Assembly: GCA_025765615.1 (NCBI GenBank)
Contig: JAIVFJ010000019.1
Coordinates: 124,001 to 188,000, forward strand
DNA length: 64,000 bases
DNA from: Zopfochytrium polystomum
Lineage: Eukaryota; Chytridiomycota; Chytridiomycetes; Chytridiales; Chytridiaceae
Direction of reading: 5' to 3'
The notes below the pieces were generated by a model. It was not told the DNA's origin and ran no database searches. It worked only from the letters and a program-made list of their open reading frames with translations. This document shows positions 45,215 to 55,953 of this stretch, one piece after another. Both the position numbers and the translations under genes were made by a program. The stretch's first letter is position 1, and every line of letters begins with the position of its first letter.

Positions 45215-45290
45215 GTCTGTCAACTGGCATGTCTCAAACTTGGCAACTTCCCAATTGAAGGGAGCGCTCTAACCACTGAGCAAGGGAGCC
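45215..45290 (-). repeat. tRNA-derived (SINE-like) remnant with intact A box
   Basis: On the minus strand the sequence begins GGCTCCCTTGCTCAGTGG followed by TTAGAGCGCTC, a near-perfect tRNA 5' half with A box, and an anticodon stem-loop TCCC-TTCAATT-GGGA. The B-box region (AGTTTGAGACA) differs from consensus by a few transitions. The 3' acceptor strand is not recognisable, so a SINE head or dead tRNA copy is likely. Confidence 0.5.
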
Positions 45291-45577
45291 TTGTATCAGC
45301 AATTAGAATCAAGACTGAGTCTTTCTGTCTGCAACATCGCCAATAATAAATAATAATAGTAGATCTCAGAGGCAGACATACGGAGCCAGTCAGAGGCTGT
45401 ATGGAAACCCAATAAATAATAAGAGAGTAGGAATCCAAGCCTAGTCATGTTTTGCGAGCAAAACGTGGATCGAGATGGGGTGGTAATCCTCACAATTACC
45501 AGTTAAAAAGTGGGTATACACTTAATTTATTTGAGGTCACAGGCTTGACAGCCTGTCGCCCTCACAACACAGTTTGA

Positions 45578-46390
45578 GTGTCACCTGACACATACAAGGA
45601 GGCCATGGCTTCACCCTTCGCCAAAGAGTGGAGCGAGGCGGAAGAGTACAAACTGAGCATGTTCTGCAGCATGGGTGTATTCATCAAAGCCACAGCTCCA
45701 CTCAACACAAACATTGTGAGTCGTAAGTGAGTATACAAGCTGAAGTTCAAACCCAACAGCACCATCGAACGATTTTGCGCGAGACTTGTTGCTCTGGGTT
45801 TCACACAGGAGCCCAGCGTTGACTTCACTCTGACATACTCACCAGTAATTCGAGGTAACACTCTCCGATGGAAGATTGCTCTCAGCACCCTGTATGGCTG
45901 GGACATGGAGATGATCAACATATCCTCAGCCTACCTGTATGGAATCCTTGATGTTGCCATCTTCATGGCTCTGCCATCTGGTGTACCTATCCCCCCTGGA
46001 ATGGTTTGGTTACTCCAGAAGGGATTGTACAGGCTAAAGCAATCAGGTCGGACTTGGTACCTACGCCTTGCAGAACACCTATGGTCAAAGGGATTCCAGC
46101 AAAGTCAGGCAGACCCATGCTTGTTCTGGTGGCAGAACCAGCATGGACTTTGCTTCATTCTCACCTACGTTGATGACGTTCCCTTGTTTGGTCACACTGT
46201 TGCCATCAAGGATGCCCTAACACTAAGTCAGGTAAGCCAAAAGGCCTAATCTGAATCCAACGAAAAGAGTTAGGTGAAGACGGCGGTGATTCTAGCTTTA
46301 CTTTCCTAGGCTTCGCCAGCGAGGACAATGCGATTAGAATCACACTCAATGGGTTCAGAGAAATGTTGAACCAGGGCAGCTCACAGCAGC
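45578..46390 (+). pseudogene. Broken Ty1/copia reverse transcriptase
   Basis: Part of the polyprotein of a fungal Ty1/copia LTR retrotransposon: the reverse transcriptase region. Visible landmarks are the IERFCARLVALGFTQ block, the YSPVIR block, SAYLYGILDVAIFMALP, GLYRLKQSGRTWY, the ADPCLF block and the catalytic box YVDD (in FILTYVDDVPLFGH). An in-frame TGA at about 45727 replaces a residue expected just before the first block, and the frame shifts near 46230, after which FTFLGFASEDNAIRI and REMLNQ continue the domain. Integrase and RNase H parts are not seen. The copy is therefore dead. Confidence 0.8.
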
Positions 46391-46490
46391 CCCAGGCCAC
46401 CTGACTTTGTCTGAACCAATGTTGGACCAGGGCAGCTCAAAGCAGCTCCAGGTCAGCTGACTGTTGTCTGAACCAATATTGAACCAGGGA
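46363..46490. repeat. Tandem repeat of about 64 bp, two units
   Basis: The phrase CCAGGGCAGCTCA-AGCAGC followed by CCAGG and TGTCTGAACCAAT occurs twice in a row (from about 46363 and about 46426), with a third partial start at 46480. Confidence 0.75.
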
Positions 46491-46492
46491 CT

Positions 46493-46703
46493 GGTTGATT
46501 TGAAATGCCCCTAATGATTTCAAATCATCTTTCCTCTGTGGGAAGGCTGGTCACTGGACACAGACCTCTGGACCTTGGTTGATTTGAAATGCTCCTGAAG
46601 ATTTCAAATCATTTTCCCCTCTCTCTGTGGCGAGACCAGTGCTTGCACACTGGGCTCCACACAGAGCTTGGTTGATTTGAAATGCTCTGAATATTTCAAA
46701 TCA
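46493..46703. repeat. Three palindrome-bearing repeat units
   Basis: Each unit contains TGATTTGAAATG, a short spacer and ATTTCAAATCA, able to form a hairpin: 46496-46527, 46580-46611 and 46673-46703. The units are spaced 84 and 93 bp apart and are followed by CCTCTGTGG-like sequence. Confidence 0.8.
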
Positions 46704-47571
46704 CACTCCCTCTGTGGGGAGGGGTTTACAACACCTCCCCAGAGCAAAGTCCTGTCTGAAGCAGTTTGCAACTTGTTCAGATAGGCAAAACAGGAAAACT
46801 GGTCAACCTCCCTGCAGGAGTATAAATTGGGCTCCCTTGTACAAGTTCTCAATTCAAGCCTCGGTTCCTCAGCCCTTCAACCTTCTTGCTTCACCGCCTC
46901 CACTCACAACGTCGCCTTCTACACTGCAACTTCAACAATTTCTGCTCCACATAATACTCCAAGTATTAATAACAGTGCAAGCCAGCACCTGCGTCTTCTT
47001 TGGCAGTGGCTTGCTCTCCCCCTATGGGTATTGTGTAGAAGGATAACTGACAATCACAATAGGTTTGGGTCTGTCTTGTGCCTCTTGCTACTAACCAGCC
47101 AGTTCCACCAAACAATTTGTTGTACTCAAGGGTGTTGGTGTTTGCATACATTATCAACACCTTTTAAGATCCTCTGACCTGTCTTCAAGAGTAAAGATGA
47201 GTTAAGATGGCATTAGGGCTGGTCCCAGTGTTATCTACACTTCTCCGAATCTTTGACACTGTTCGAGTGCTTAGAGTTGGTTTTGATCCCCAGTCTGGGT
47301 AGAACACATCAGTGTGCTTCACCCTAGCAATTTGATAGGAATGATTACAGGAGCTTGACAGTGAGCCTGACTTACTTCTTTGCACACATAATTCCATGGA
47401 AGTTCTGGCCAAATCAGTGTGATGCAACAATGATGTTATGCCTGTCTCCTGACTCCTCAAAGTCTAAACTCTATCTCTCAGAGCTAAAAGGCTATCACCA
47501 AAGTCTGATTCCTGAGACCACCTGCAGTATAAAAGCAGGAGCCCCAGCAGCTCCAGAGAAGCATTATCCCA

Positions 47572-47890
47572 GATCCTGATCACATCTGCCTGCTCTCTCT
47601 CTACCCTTGAGTACAACAAACAAAAACCATTATTGTTATCTGAGTCACCATACCCTCTACCTTGACCTTGCAAAGCTCTTCAAGTTCTACCTTGGGTCGA
47701 TACCTCGTTTGTATTTTTAGGGCGCTTTGCTCTTACAAGTAAAGGGTGTTCTGCACTCTAAACAAGACCAATCTGTCTGAGAGCATCAGCTCTCCATCTA
47801 CTTTGGCAATGAAGGGCGCTTTGCTCTTAACAAGAAAAGGGCTCGCGCTCAATAAAGGGTAAAGAGAGAGCAGGCAGATGTGATCAGGAA
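47572..47890. repeat. Inverted repeat flanking a short direct duplication
   Basis: Arm 47572-47610 is nearly the reverse complement of 47850-47890 (both carry CTGATCACATCTGCCTGCTC or its complement). Between them a 27-base block with GGGCGCTTTGCTCTTA occurs at about 47720 and again at about 47814. It may be a rearranged LTR pair. Confidence 0.6.
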
Positions 47891-48150
47891 TAGGGCAGGA
47901 CATGGCAAGGCAGACAAGGAACTGAGAGGAGTGATGATTGTATTGTGAACAATAATTCACTTGAGGGATGGGACAGGTCCCCATCCCCCTTTTTATACCT
48001 TTTGAGAGTCTTGTCAAAACTCAAAGAAAATTCCTGAAAGAACAATTTATAATACAATGATACTAGTGATGTATGACAACAGCGCAGTGTGGTTCAACTT
48101 TTGTTGTCATTTGCGGTTATGGTTCGGTTACTGTTAAGGCGTCCCTGCAG

Positions 48151-49166
48151 CAGTTAGGTTACAGTTAAGGGTGGCTAGGATAAAGTGCAGTTCAGTTGAC
48201 CCCTTCCCATCCAAACCAATCCAAACCGCCGATCGTTTCTTACGTGGTCGCGCACAAATTCTTGTGTTTGTCTTTCCAAGTTCTTCTGTTTGCAAAAATT
48301 TGCTGACATGGCACAAATCGATTTGCTCCAGGAAAGAAGACATGCCATTGATGTTTTCATGGACCCCCACCCCAGCCAGCGAATCCGCAAAATTTCAACG
48401 CCGACCGTGATTCCATTCTTTGGGATGCCCAGTCCGCTTTTTTCTCATTTTCTTTTTTTTTTTTTTTTTGAAGGTACATACGTGTTTGTTTGGGTGACAG
48501 CTTTCATGTTGTGTGTGAGAGGAGAGAGAGTGTGTGTGTGTTTGTGTGAGTGAGAGAGGGAGAGTGTGTGTGTGTGTGAGAGAGACAGAGAGAGAGTGAG
48601 AGAGGGAGAGAGGAGAGAGAGAGTGGGGATTGCCCGCCGTGCAGAGTGTTGCCGGTTGACCGTGCCTCCTCCTCCTCCCCGACACTCTCTGTTTGTTTCT
48701 GTTTGTTGTCATCGTCGACTCAAGAAGGGGAAAATCAACCTCCGCTCTGGGCACCGACTCGCCCAGACAGACGGACACCGTGTGAGTGATGGATGGAGAT
48801 AGCCAAATTGAGAAGAAATCCACGAACGAAAGCAAGCTGGAAGGCGGGCGGACAGACGGACAGACAAACATGGGCAGTCAGCAGTCAAACAAAGAAACAA
48901 AACGGTTTGCGTTTGATCCAATGGATATTTGGTCATGCCCTCTTTGTCTTCCTCTTCTTCTTCTTACCACTTAATCCATAGCGACCACCTCCAACAAGTC
49001 AATCCAATCACGATAATTGCCCTTTCTTTCACACAAAACAAAACTCCTCCCTCAGTCTGCATTGAATGAATGCTGCCGTCCTGAGCTGGCCGGCACCGAC
49101 ACCACCACCACCACCAATAACCACCACCACCACTACCACGAATCTGCTCGACGAGATATTATTATT
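48151..49166. other. Upstream region of the Zn2Cys6 gene
   Basis: Contains an unassigned open frame around 48308-48430 (MAQIDLLQERRHAIDVFM), GT/GA microsatellites at 48520-48620 and pyrimidine-rich DNA. It is likely promoter and 5' leader of the transcription factor gene; no gene is firmly supported. Confidence 0.45.
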
Positions 49167-52100
49167 ATGCCTACGCCGTCAGCCTCTTCACGGCCCGTTA
49201 GCCCCGCCCACTCCATCCACTCCATTCACTCCACCCACTCGCACTCTTCCTTGTCGGCAGTCGCCGCCGCCTCCTCCGCTTCCTCCACCTCCTCGCCCGC
49301 TCTTCAGACGTATGCTGGCTTCTTGGCCCCCCCGCACGGCGCTGGCAGTAGCAGCAGCAGCAGCAGCGGCGGCATTGTCAGCGGCTCCCGCGCTTCGAGC
49401 GGTATCGGGAGCGGAGCGCCTTCTTCCCCCTTTGCGTTGACAGGGAGCAACCTGATGTTCAGCAACCAAAGTATGATGAGCACGAGTCCATCCAGCAGCG
49501 GTAACGCATCGAATTACCTACACCATCACCAGCACTCAGCCGATGCCATCTTGCACAATCACCATCATCAGATCAATCATCATCACTCACACGGCAGCAG
49601 CCATTTGCACGGCTGGAGCGATGGGTCTCGCCAAGCCCACAGCACGAGTCCCCTGTTCGACAACAGCGGTAACCCTTCCGACCCCCACATGGCGGCATCA
49701 AAAGGGGCTCACACCACTCGAACATCGTCAATGGCCGCGCATTCTTACCATCACTCTCACTCCGCTGCCGGAGGAAGTGCGCAACCCCAGCTGCCGGCGG
49801 ACAATTCGTTGGTGCTGCCACAGTCAACCTTGAACGGTTTGAACCGTCGCTGGTTAGTTTCGATTTGTCGACGGGTTTTGTTTGACACAGATGCGCCGCA
49901 GGTCTTGTGAAACGTGTCGCCGTCGCAAGTTGAAGTGCGATGGTGCTCGACCCTCCTGTTCTTTCTGCGCAAAGAAGCACTTTGATTGTGTGTACCTCGG
50001 TCATAAGACTCGAGGTGACCCAGATTTGGAGTCCAAGTACAAGGCCGAGCTGGAACGCAGGAAGAAACGAACTACTGCAAAACGATCGTCGATTATGGTG
50101 TCACCGATGCCCAAAGGTTGCCGTTCGTTTTGCGCATGATGAAAGTAACTCGTAATCGTAGGAGACGAGACGTTTCAAGTTGATCCACGACAGAGCGCAT
50201 TTGGTTTCATGTCTGATCTCTCTTTGACACCGTCAGCAGAGGAGAATGAACCAGTAGTTGTTCAGCGTCCAGGAGCTCACGAGAGCGAAGAGAGCATTTT
50301 AATCGACAACTTCTTCGCGATCAAGCCCTCAATCTCTCACTTTGTCCACAAACGCACTTATCTCCGCAACTACAAGATAATGCCCGCATACCTAAGGTAT
50401 CTCGTTTTCAATTTCAACCAGGGCCTAACAGTCGTTCGCCCTCAACCCAGGATGGCTGTTTGCGCTGCTGGAGCCATCGTCCCCTTGAAAAATTTCTTGA
50501 CCGTAAATGAAGCCCTGTGGTACGTTCAGCAGGGCGTACAATTGTTGAATCGCGCCCTGCAACGGCCTCGCATCGAATGTCTTCAAGCGTTGATGATTCT
50601 CAGCTTTGCAGCTTCTTGTAGGTGTAAGACAATAGCCTGAACGGACTTAACGACAACATTTAGGCGCGGGAGAGAAACACAAGGCGATGAACAATATGGA
50701 GGCCGCTGTAAATTTGGTTCGTCCCTCCTGCGATTGTAATATCCTTCAAGCTGACACTGCTTAGGCCCTCTTCTTAGGCTTAAACATTGACCCTGACCAC
50801 GTTCCGGAATTGGCAGCCCTTCCTTGGCCAGAAAAGGAGACCCGCCGTCGGTGTTGGTGGATTTGTTTTATCGGCGACCAAGGTTAGCGCGATGGCTGTT
50901 TCAATATCAGTTAGCGCGATTGTTGTTTCAAAATCTGACGTTCCCAATCACTTTGCCAGTTATGAGCACAATGTCTTTTTCCGAGCCGATCTTAACGAGG
51001 AGCATCTCGTCGGTGAAACCGTTGGGCAAAGAATCGACATGGGCCAGCTCCAAGGCCCCAGAGTTGCTCCAAAAGGAATACGATACCCCCCGATCTGTCG
51101 ACGATAACCCGATCAACTGGCAAGCCAACCTCATGGAAATTTTTCACAAAGTTTTCGTTGCAGCCGGGCCCGCCGGCGACACTTCAGCTATTCGCGAAGT
51201 TGAAGCCCAACTTGAGGCGGAACTTTGTAGTTGGTGGAATGTCATACCGTCGTCTTTTTGGAGTAACGACAGCGACGACAGCATGTTCGAGACGATGCAG
51301 GAGCAGCCCGACCGATGGCAGAATATGATGGAGCTTTACTTTGGGTACCACGGCTGTATGTGCCTTTTGATGCGACGAAAGGCCATGCAGTATCTGCGAA
51401 ATCTGCCAGCCATGTCTGGCGCTCAAGCGTCAAGCTTCAATCCGTCTTCATTGAACGATATGGCCGCCCAGCTGGAAAATGAAATCGCGTTCAACAAGGC
51501 GATTGCCTCTGCAGAAGCAATGGCCAGTCTGATAGCTTTGCTCAATCGAACAAACGCCTTTTTGCATCAACTGCCGCATTTCACTTTGTTCTTCTGCCTG
51601 CAAGGTGCAATGATTCTCTTCATGGTGGACGGTCTGGTTGCGGCTGGAGCTCCACGACCCGGAGTGATGCTGCTTGTTCCTCCCTTCCCTTGGGCGGATT
51701 CCGGAAGCTCTCAATCGTCTAAAACCAGTTCGAAATCGTCGCCTGCTATTTCGGCTGGGGCTGTGTCACCCGGCAGCACCTTTCGTTCTGCCGACAGCAG
51801 CCCACGGTCCTCCATCGACGAATACCTGTCTTTGATGAACATGATGGGCGCCACCCGAAAGTTTGCAAAAGTGATGCATCGGTTGGCGAAGAAAGTTCAC
51901 GTGGGTGACTGGGAGTACTTGGATCAGGTGGACCGCGATCCAACGAAACTGTTTGACGACAGGCAGGGCGGTAACGGGCAAGAAATCGGTTGTCCATCGG
52001 AAGGGCTCGAGCCATTCACCGAGCCCGACGTGAAATACAACCAAGAGTCAATCGCGGGAGGCGGCGCCTGGGCGAAGCGTGTCGATTCGTTCGCCCACGG

Positions 52101-52575
52101 AATACGCAACTTTATCTCAACTGTCCGAGAGGCAAGGGAAATCGGGCAGTCGCTCACACCGTCTTCCACTCCAAATATGCCGATTATGAGCGTGGGGGCT
52201 CTGGACTCTGCCTCGCAGCGTGGCGACTATCTCACCACCCCTGGTTCCACTTCAGGCAGCCTCAGCGGAAGCGAGACAGGAAAGGGACCGAGCTTTGGTT
52301 CGTGGAACAACTCCAACATGTTTGGCGGCAACTTTGCCTCATTGGGTACCCTCGGAGGCGGAGGAGGATTTGGCACCGGTCCGACCGCGGTGGGTTGGGG
52401 CGACGGTCTTGGGGACTTTGGGGCGATGGGCATGGCTGGGCTGGACTCGTTACCAGCGATGACGCAGCCCATGTTCCCTCCCGACGGCGGCCTTGGTTTG
52501 GCCTCGGGAGACGACAACGAAGACGCCATGATTTTGCTCGATTGGCTTATGTCGACCAACCAAGAGTCCCCGTGA
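49167..52575 (+). CDS. Zn(II)2Cys6 fungal transcription factor
   Basis: A fungal-type nuclear regulator. Exons 49167-49852, 49902-50116, 50162-50396, 50451-50617, 50664-50716, 50765-50882 and 50915-52575 give 1,044 residues in frame. The N-terminal 230 residues are Ser/His-rich. The binuclear zinc cluster follows: SCETCRRRKLKCDGARPSCS with FCAKKHFDC completing six cysteines (about residues 231-257), then a basic linker. The middle-homology domain (fungal_trans type) has EKETRRRCWWICFIGD, the family's conserved RRRxWW block. The C-terminus is Gly/Ser-rich and ends in an acidic patch. Intron 50397-50450 is 54 bp and a multiple of three, so retention would add 18 residues. The junction at 50882/50915 needs a 32 bp intron or a one-base error; a 27 bp tandem duplication lies there. 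The target genes are unknown. Confidence 0.82.
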
Positions 52576-53400
52576 TCCTCATCGAATCGTTTTGGTTTTT
52601 TGTTTGTTCCTTTCTCTCTCTCTCTTTTTTTTTTTTTTTTTTTTTTGGGCAAAAAAGATTCTCACGAGTTTTCGCAACACTATCTCTCCCCCCTTTGACC
52701 CTCACCCTCACTCTCCCACCCTCCTTCCCCAAAAGCATTGCTTCCCATCTTATCGCATATCGTTCCGTTCATTCAGAGCCAAAAAAGAAAAAGAACCTTC
52801 CGTCCCCACTTCATCGGCCCCCTCCTTTGTTTCCTCTGTCATGGGTCGCACGCCTTCACACTCTGTCGTCTTTAAAGACATACCTTCCCTCTCTCCCTCC
52901 CCCGATTTGTTTCGTGCCATCTCTTCCGTACTGGTTAAGTTTGTTCTGTTGGTGTTTCTTTTTGTTCTCTCTGTTCTCCATTTTTTTTTTCCCACCCGCG
53001 CTCTGTCTGACACTTTGCCCTCCCTCTTCCTCAGTTTACTTTTTTTTTCTTTTTTTTCTGCTTTTCTTGTTTTTGGGAAACCTTCTGCTTTTGTTTAAAT
53101 ATTGGTCAAACACGCCCGCTCTTCATTACAGTGCACTTTTTAATTTTTCTTCCATTTTGATTTTCCGTTTGCTGGGCGACTGATCCTCGTCATCAAGCCA
53201 AAACGACACACCCAAAGGTACTCGAAAACGGCATCCCCTCCCAGCTCAAACCCCGATTTACGGTCCAAAAAAAAGGAGGGGGAAAAAGCGGGACCGCCGA
53301 GGTAACCGTCGCGCACTTCGGCCCGACACTGCAACTTGTTTTCCCGCACGAGTGGAACGCCCCTTCCTCCCACCTTCCCTTCCCTTCCCCTCTTATTCCT
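52576..53400. other. Convergent intergenic region, pyrimidine-rich
   Basis: Between the 3' ends of the Zn2Cys6 gene and METTL16. It is T- and CT-rich and I see no gene. Confidence 0.6.
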
Positions 53401-53557
53401 TCACACCACCACGGCCCAAGCAATCCCCCACCGAGTCGTTTTTGCGTACCGAAACACCGCAGTGCGAACGTCCGTGATCTTTATGTTTTTTTTCAAAAAA
53501 GAAAACGAAAGGGTGGGTTGGGTCAGTTCTCCAGGAAAAAAAACAACCAATTCTCCT

Positions 53558-53593
<36 letters not shown>

Positions 53594-54003
53594 ACACACC
53601 TCGCGGTCGAGCGTCAGCAGCTCCGTCAGCGCGCGGAAGTCCTGGAGCCGGCCGACGAGCGACGTGAACCATCTGCAACTTGTAAATTTTTTTTTTTTTT
53701 TTTTTTCCCCGGTTAGGAAAGGGCAGGACAGGCGCCCACCAAAAGTAAAGACGCCAAAACAAACCCCCTTCCGCCAACTTTTTACAAACCTCGTCTCGGC
53801 ACTACCGGCGCCACGACCGCCGCCGCTGTTGCCGGCCTCCTGTCGCCCGCCGCGCGGCCGCCGCCCGCGCCGCTGTTGCAGCCTCTTGCTCTCGTCGACC
53901 ATGCGACGGATGAACCGCAGCTCGCCGCCGGGCGTGATCATTTCGTTGCGCGAGCCGGTGCAGACCTTTGTTTTTTATTTTTTTAGTTTTTATTTGTTTT
54001 TTC

Positions 54004-54036
<33 letters not shown>

Positions 54037-54396
54037 CCAGCGCCAGCAGCAGCAGCATCAATGTTTTGTGTTTGTTAGTGTCATGGGCCTGGAGGGGTGT
54101 GTGTGCCAGTGCGGCACTCAACTGCGGACGGCGCGGTGGCCTTGCTGGCGCGGGCGGCTTCGATCTGGGCCTCGTCGGCGTAAAAGGGGGGGTTGCACAT
54201 TGTGAACGAGTAGCTTGGTTATTATGTTTTTTTTTTTTTTTTTTTTGTTGGGGGGGAGGGTTTGTGTTTTTTTGTTTTTTTTTTTTTTTTTTTTTTTGTT
54301 TGCGAGAGGGGTTTTACATGTTGGGTTCAGCCGGGAAAGCGAAGGACACACACTCACATTCACAGTCTCACACACACACTAACATTCACAGTCTCA

Positions 54397-54437
<41 letters not shown>

Positions 54438-55652
54438 AACAAATAAATAAATCGCAAACCTGGTGGTGCCGAGCGCGTCGGCGGGGAACGCCACGTCGCG
54501 GTCCGGGTTCAGGACCACGCGGACGCGGTCGGCAAAGCCGTTGCGGTCCACGTTTTGCTGGGCGTACTCGGTCGAGCGGTCGTCGATTTCTTTGTTTGTG
54601 TGTGTGTGTGTGTGTGTGTGTTTTGCGTAGTTGTTGTCGTTCGTTTGTTCGTTCGTTGGGGGGGGGGGGCGGGGTTGTTTTAATATCACGCACATTGAGT
54701 TTTTGACGAGATGCCTAACGTTGACTCACCGAGGGCGAGGAACTTCCAATGCGGGTTGCGCCGGCAGCCGAGGAGCGGGTAGATGCAGGACGCGCCTGTC
54801 CCGCTTTTTTTTTTTTTGTTTGTTTTTTGGTTGGTTGGTTGGTTAGTTGGTTGGTTAGTTGAATAGTTTGGGCGTCCTTACACGTCGATGCCCCACGTCG
54901 TCGTCGTCGTCGTCGTCGCCGACTCCTCCTCCTCGTCTTCCCGCAGCCGGCCCGCGCCGCGGTTATCGGCGTGGCAGCCGTTGTCGTCGTCGTCGTCCTG
55001 GCGGCGGGGAAGGGCCAAGAGATGCTCGATCCATAAGATGTAGTCCAGTCTTTTTTTTGTAGTAGTAGTGGGTTTTTTGGGAAGAGGGAGTTTGTTCGGG
55101 GGGTTATTTTTTTTTTTTTTTTTTTTTCCGCCCAAAAGAGAGCGAGGCTCAGCATACCCAAAAAAAAAAAAAAGAAAGTCGCTGCTTGTCGAACCTGTTT
55201 GCGACCTGTGTGTGTGTGCGTGTGTGTGTTGTTTGGGAACAGACAGACAAAGAGAGTTGGCAATCGAAAAGGAAAAAAACAGGGAAAACACAAAAAAAAA
55301 AATTAAAAAAAATCAATAAAATCACACAAAACACAAACAAACCATGGGCACGAGCGAGTCGACCGGCACCTCGAGGCGCAGCCGGAAATCGCGCCACAGG
55401 ATGGCCGCCGTCAGCTCGCGCACCGCCTTGGCGTCGTGAAAGTCGATCGTCCATGTCGATTTCGATCCCGCCGTCGTTGCGGCCGTCTGCTGCTGCTGCT
55501 GATGCTTGGAACCTATGCGCTTCCGCTTCGTGCCCGCCGCCGCCGCCCCGCGCTGCGCAACGAGGCTATTGTGTTTGTTTGTGTTGTATTTGTTTTGTTT
55601 TTGTTTTGTTTTTTGTTTTTGTTTTGTTTTTTGTTTTTGTTTTGTTTTTTGT

Positions 55653-55683
<31 letters not shown>

Positions 55684-55953
55684 TGTTTTGTTTTTTTTTT
55701 TTTTTTGGTGCCAGTGGAGAGTCCCGTCAGTGGTGTGTTGCCACAATGCACACAATCGAATGACTACTCACTACGGCTTGAGCGCCGGGCACGCATCGGC
55801 GAGCGCGGCGAAGTCGATCGGCGCGTGCGGCTGCGGCCGAAACGGCGGCGCAGGAGGAGGAGGAGGAGGAGGAGGAGGGGGAGGAGCTGCAATGGAGGGA
55901 CGACGATCGTCGCCGTTGTCGCCGCCGTGTGCCACTCGTCCTGGGTCCCCCAT
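53401..55953 (-). CDS. METTL16: METTL16-type RNA N6-adenosine methyltransferase, ten exons
   Basis: METTL16 methylates A43 of U6 snRNA (and some mRNA hairpins) using SAM. Exons (minus): 55953-55775, 55565-55343, 55205-55195, 55049-54882, 54803-54730, 54589-54460, 54213-54123, 53965-53790, 53672-53600, 53478-53401; total 1,203 bp, 400 residues, exactly in frame. Landmarks: PIDFAALADACPALKP, DFHDAKAVRELTAAIL, RLDYILWIEHLL, the SAM motif DVGTGASCIYPLLG (about 193-206), EIDDRSTEYAQQNVDRNGF, the catalytic CNPPFYADEAQ, CTGSRNEMITPGGELRFIRR, RWFTSLVGRLQDF and the end RYAKTTRWGIAWA. Exon 3 is a micro-exon of 11 bp (GTCGCAAACAG) supplying VAN and part of R before LDYILW. The vertebrate C-terminal VCR regions are absent, as in other fungal forms. 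Low-complexity insertions (Asp, Thr, Gly) sit in exons 4 and 8. Introns contain long T, A and CA tracts. Confidence 0.9.
54391..54434. repeat. CA microsatellite in METTL16 intron 6
   Basis: CA units on the plus strand between exons 6 and 7 of METTL16. A related CA run occurs in intron 9 at about 53559-53598. Confidence 0.85.

Larger units (their letters stand above)
42160..48150. mobile_element. Transposon island 2, LTR and SINE-like mosaic, CpG-depleted
   Basis: The island contains inverted and direct copies of island 1 blocks (42165-42300, 42625-42760, 42808-42905, 46970-47110), a broken Ty1/copia reverse transcriptase (45578-46390), tRNA-derived remnants, palindromic tandem repeats and LTR-like TATA boxes. 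From about 43841 to 44725 no CpG dinucleotide occurs although the GC content is near 50 percent, while the surrounding genes are full of CpG. An open frame at 43042-43407 (ending DRSLFVSTSTPTL) may be a gag or linker relic. There is no intact element. Confidence 0.7.

Noticed and set aside
44478..45290. Functional tRNA genes
   Set aside because: A and B boxes or arms are present singly, but no complete cloverleaf with paired acceptor ends could be drawn.
46493..46703. CRISPR array
   Set aside because: Only three imperfect units, palindromic repeats inside a eukaryotic transposon island, and no cas genes.
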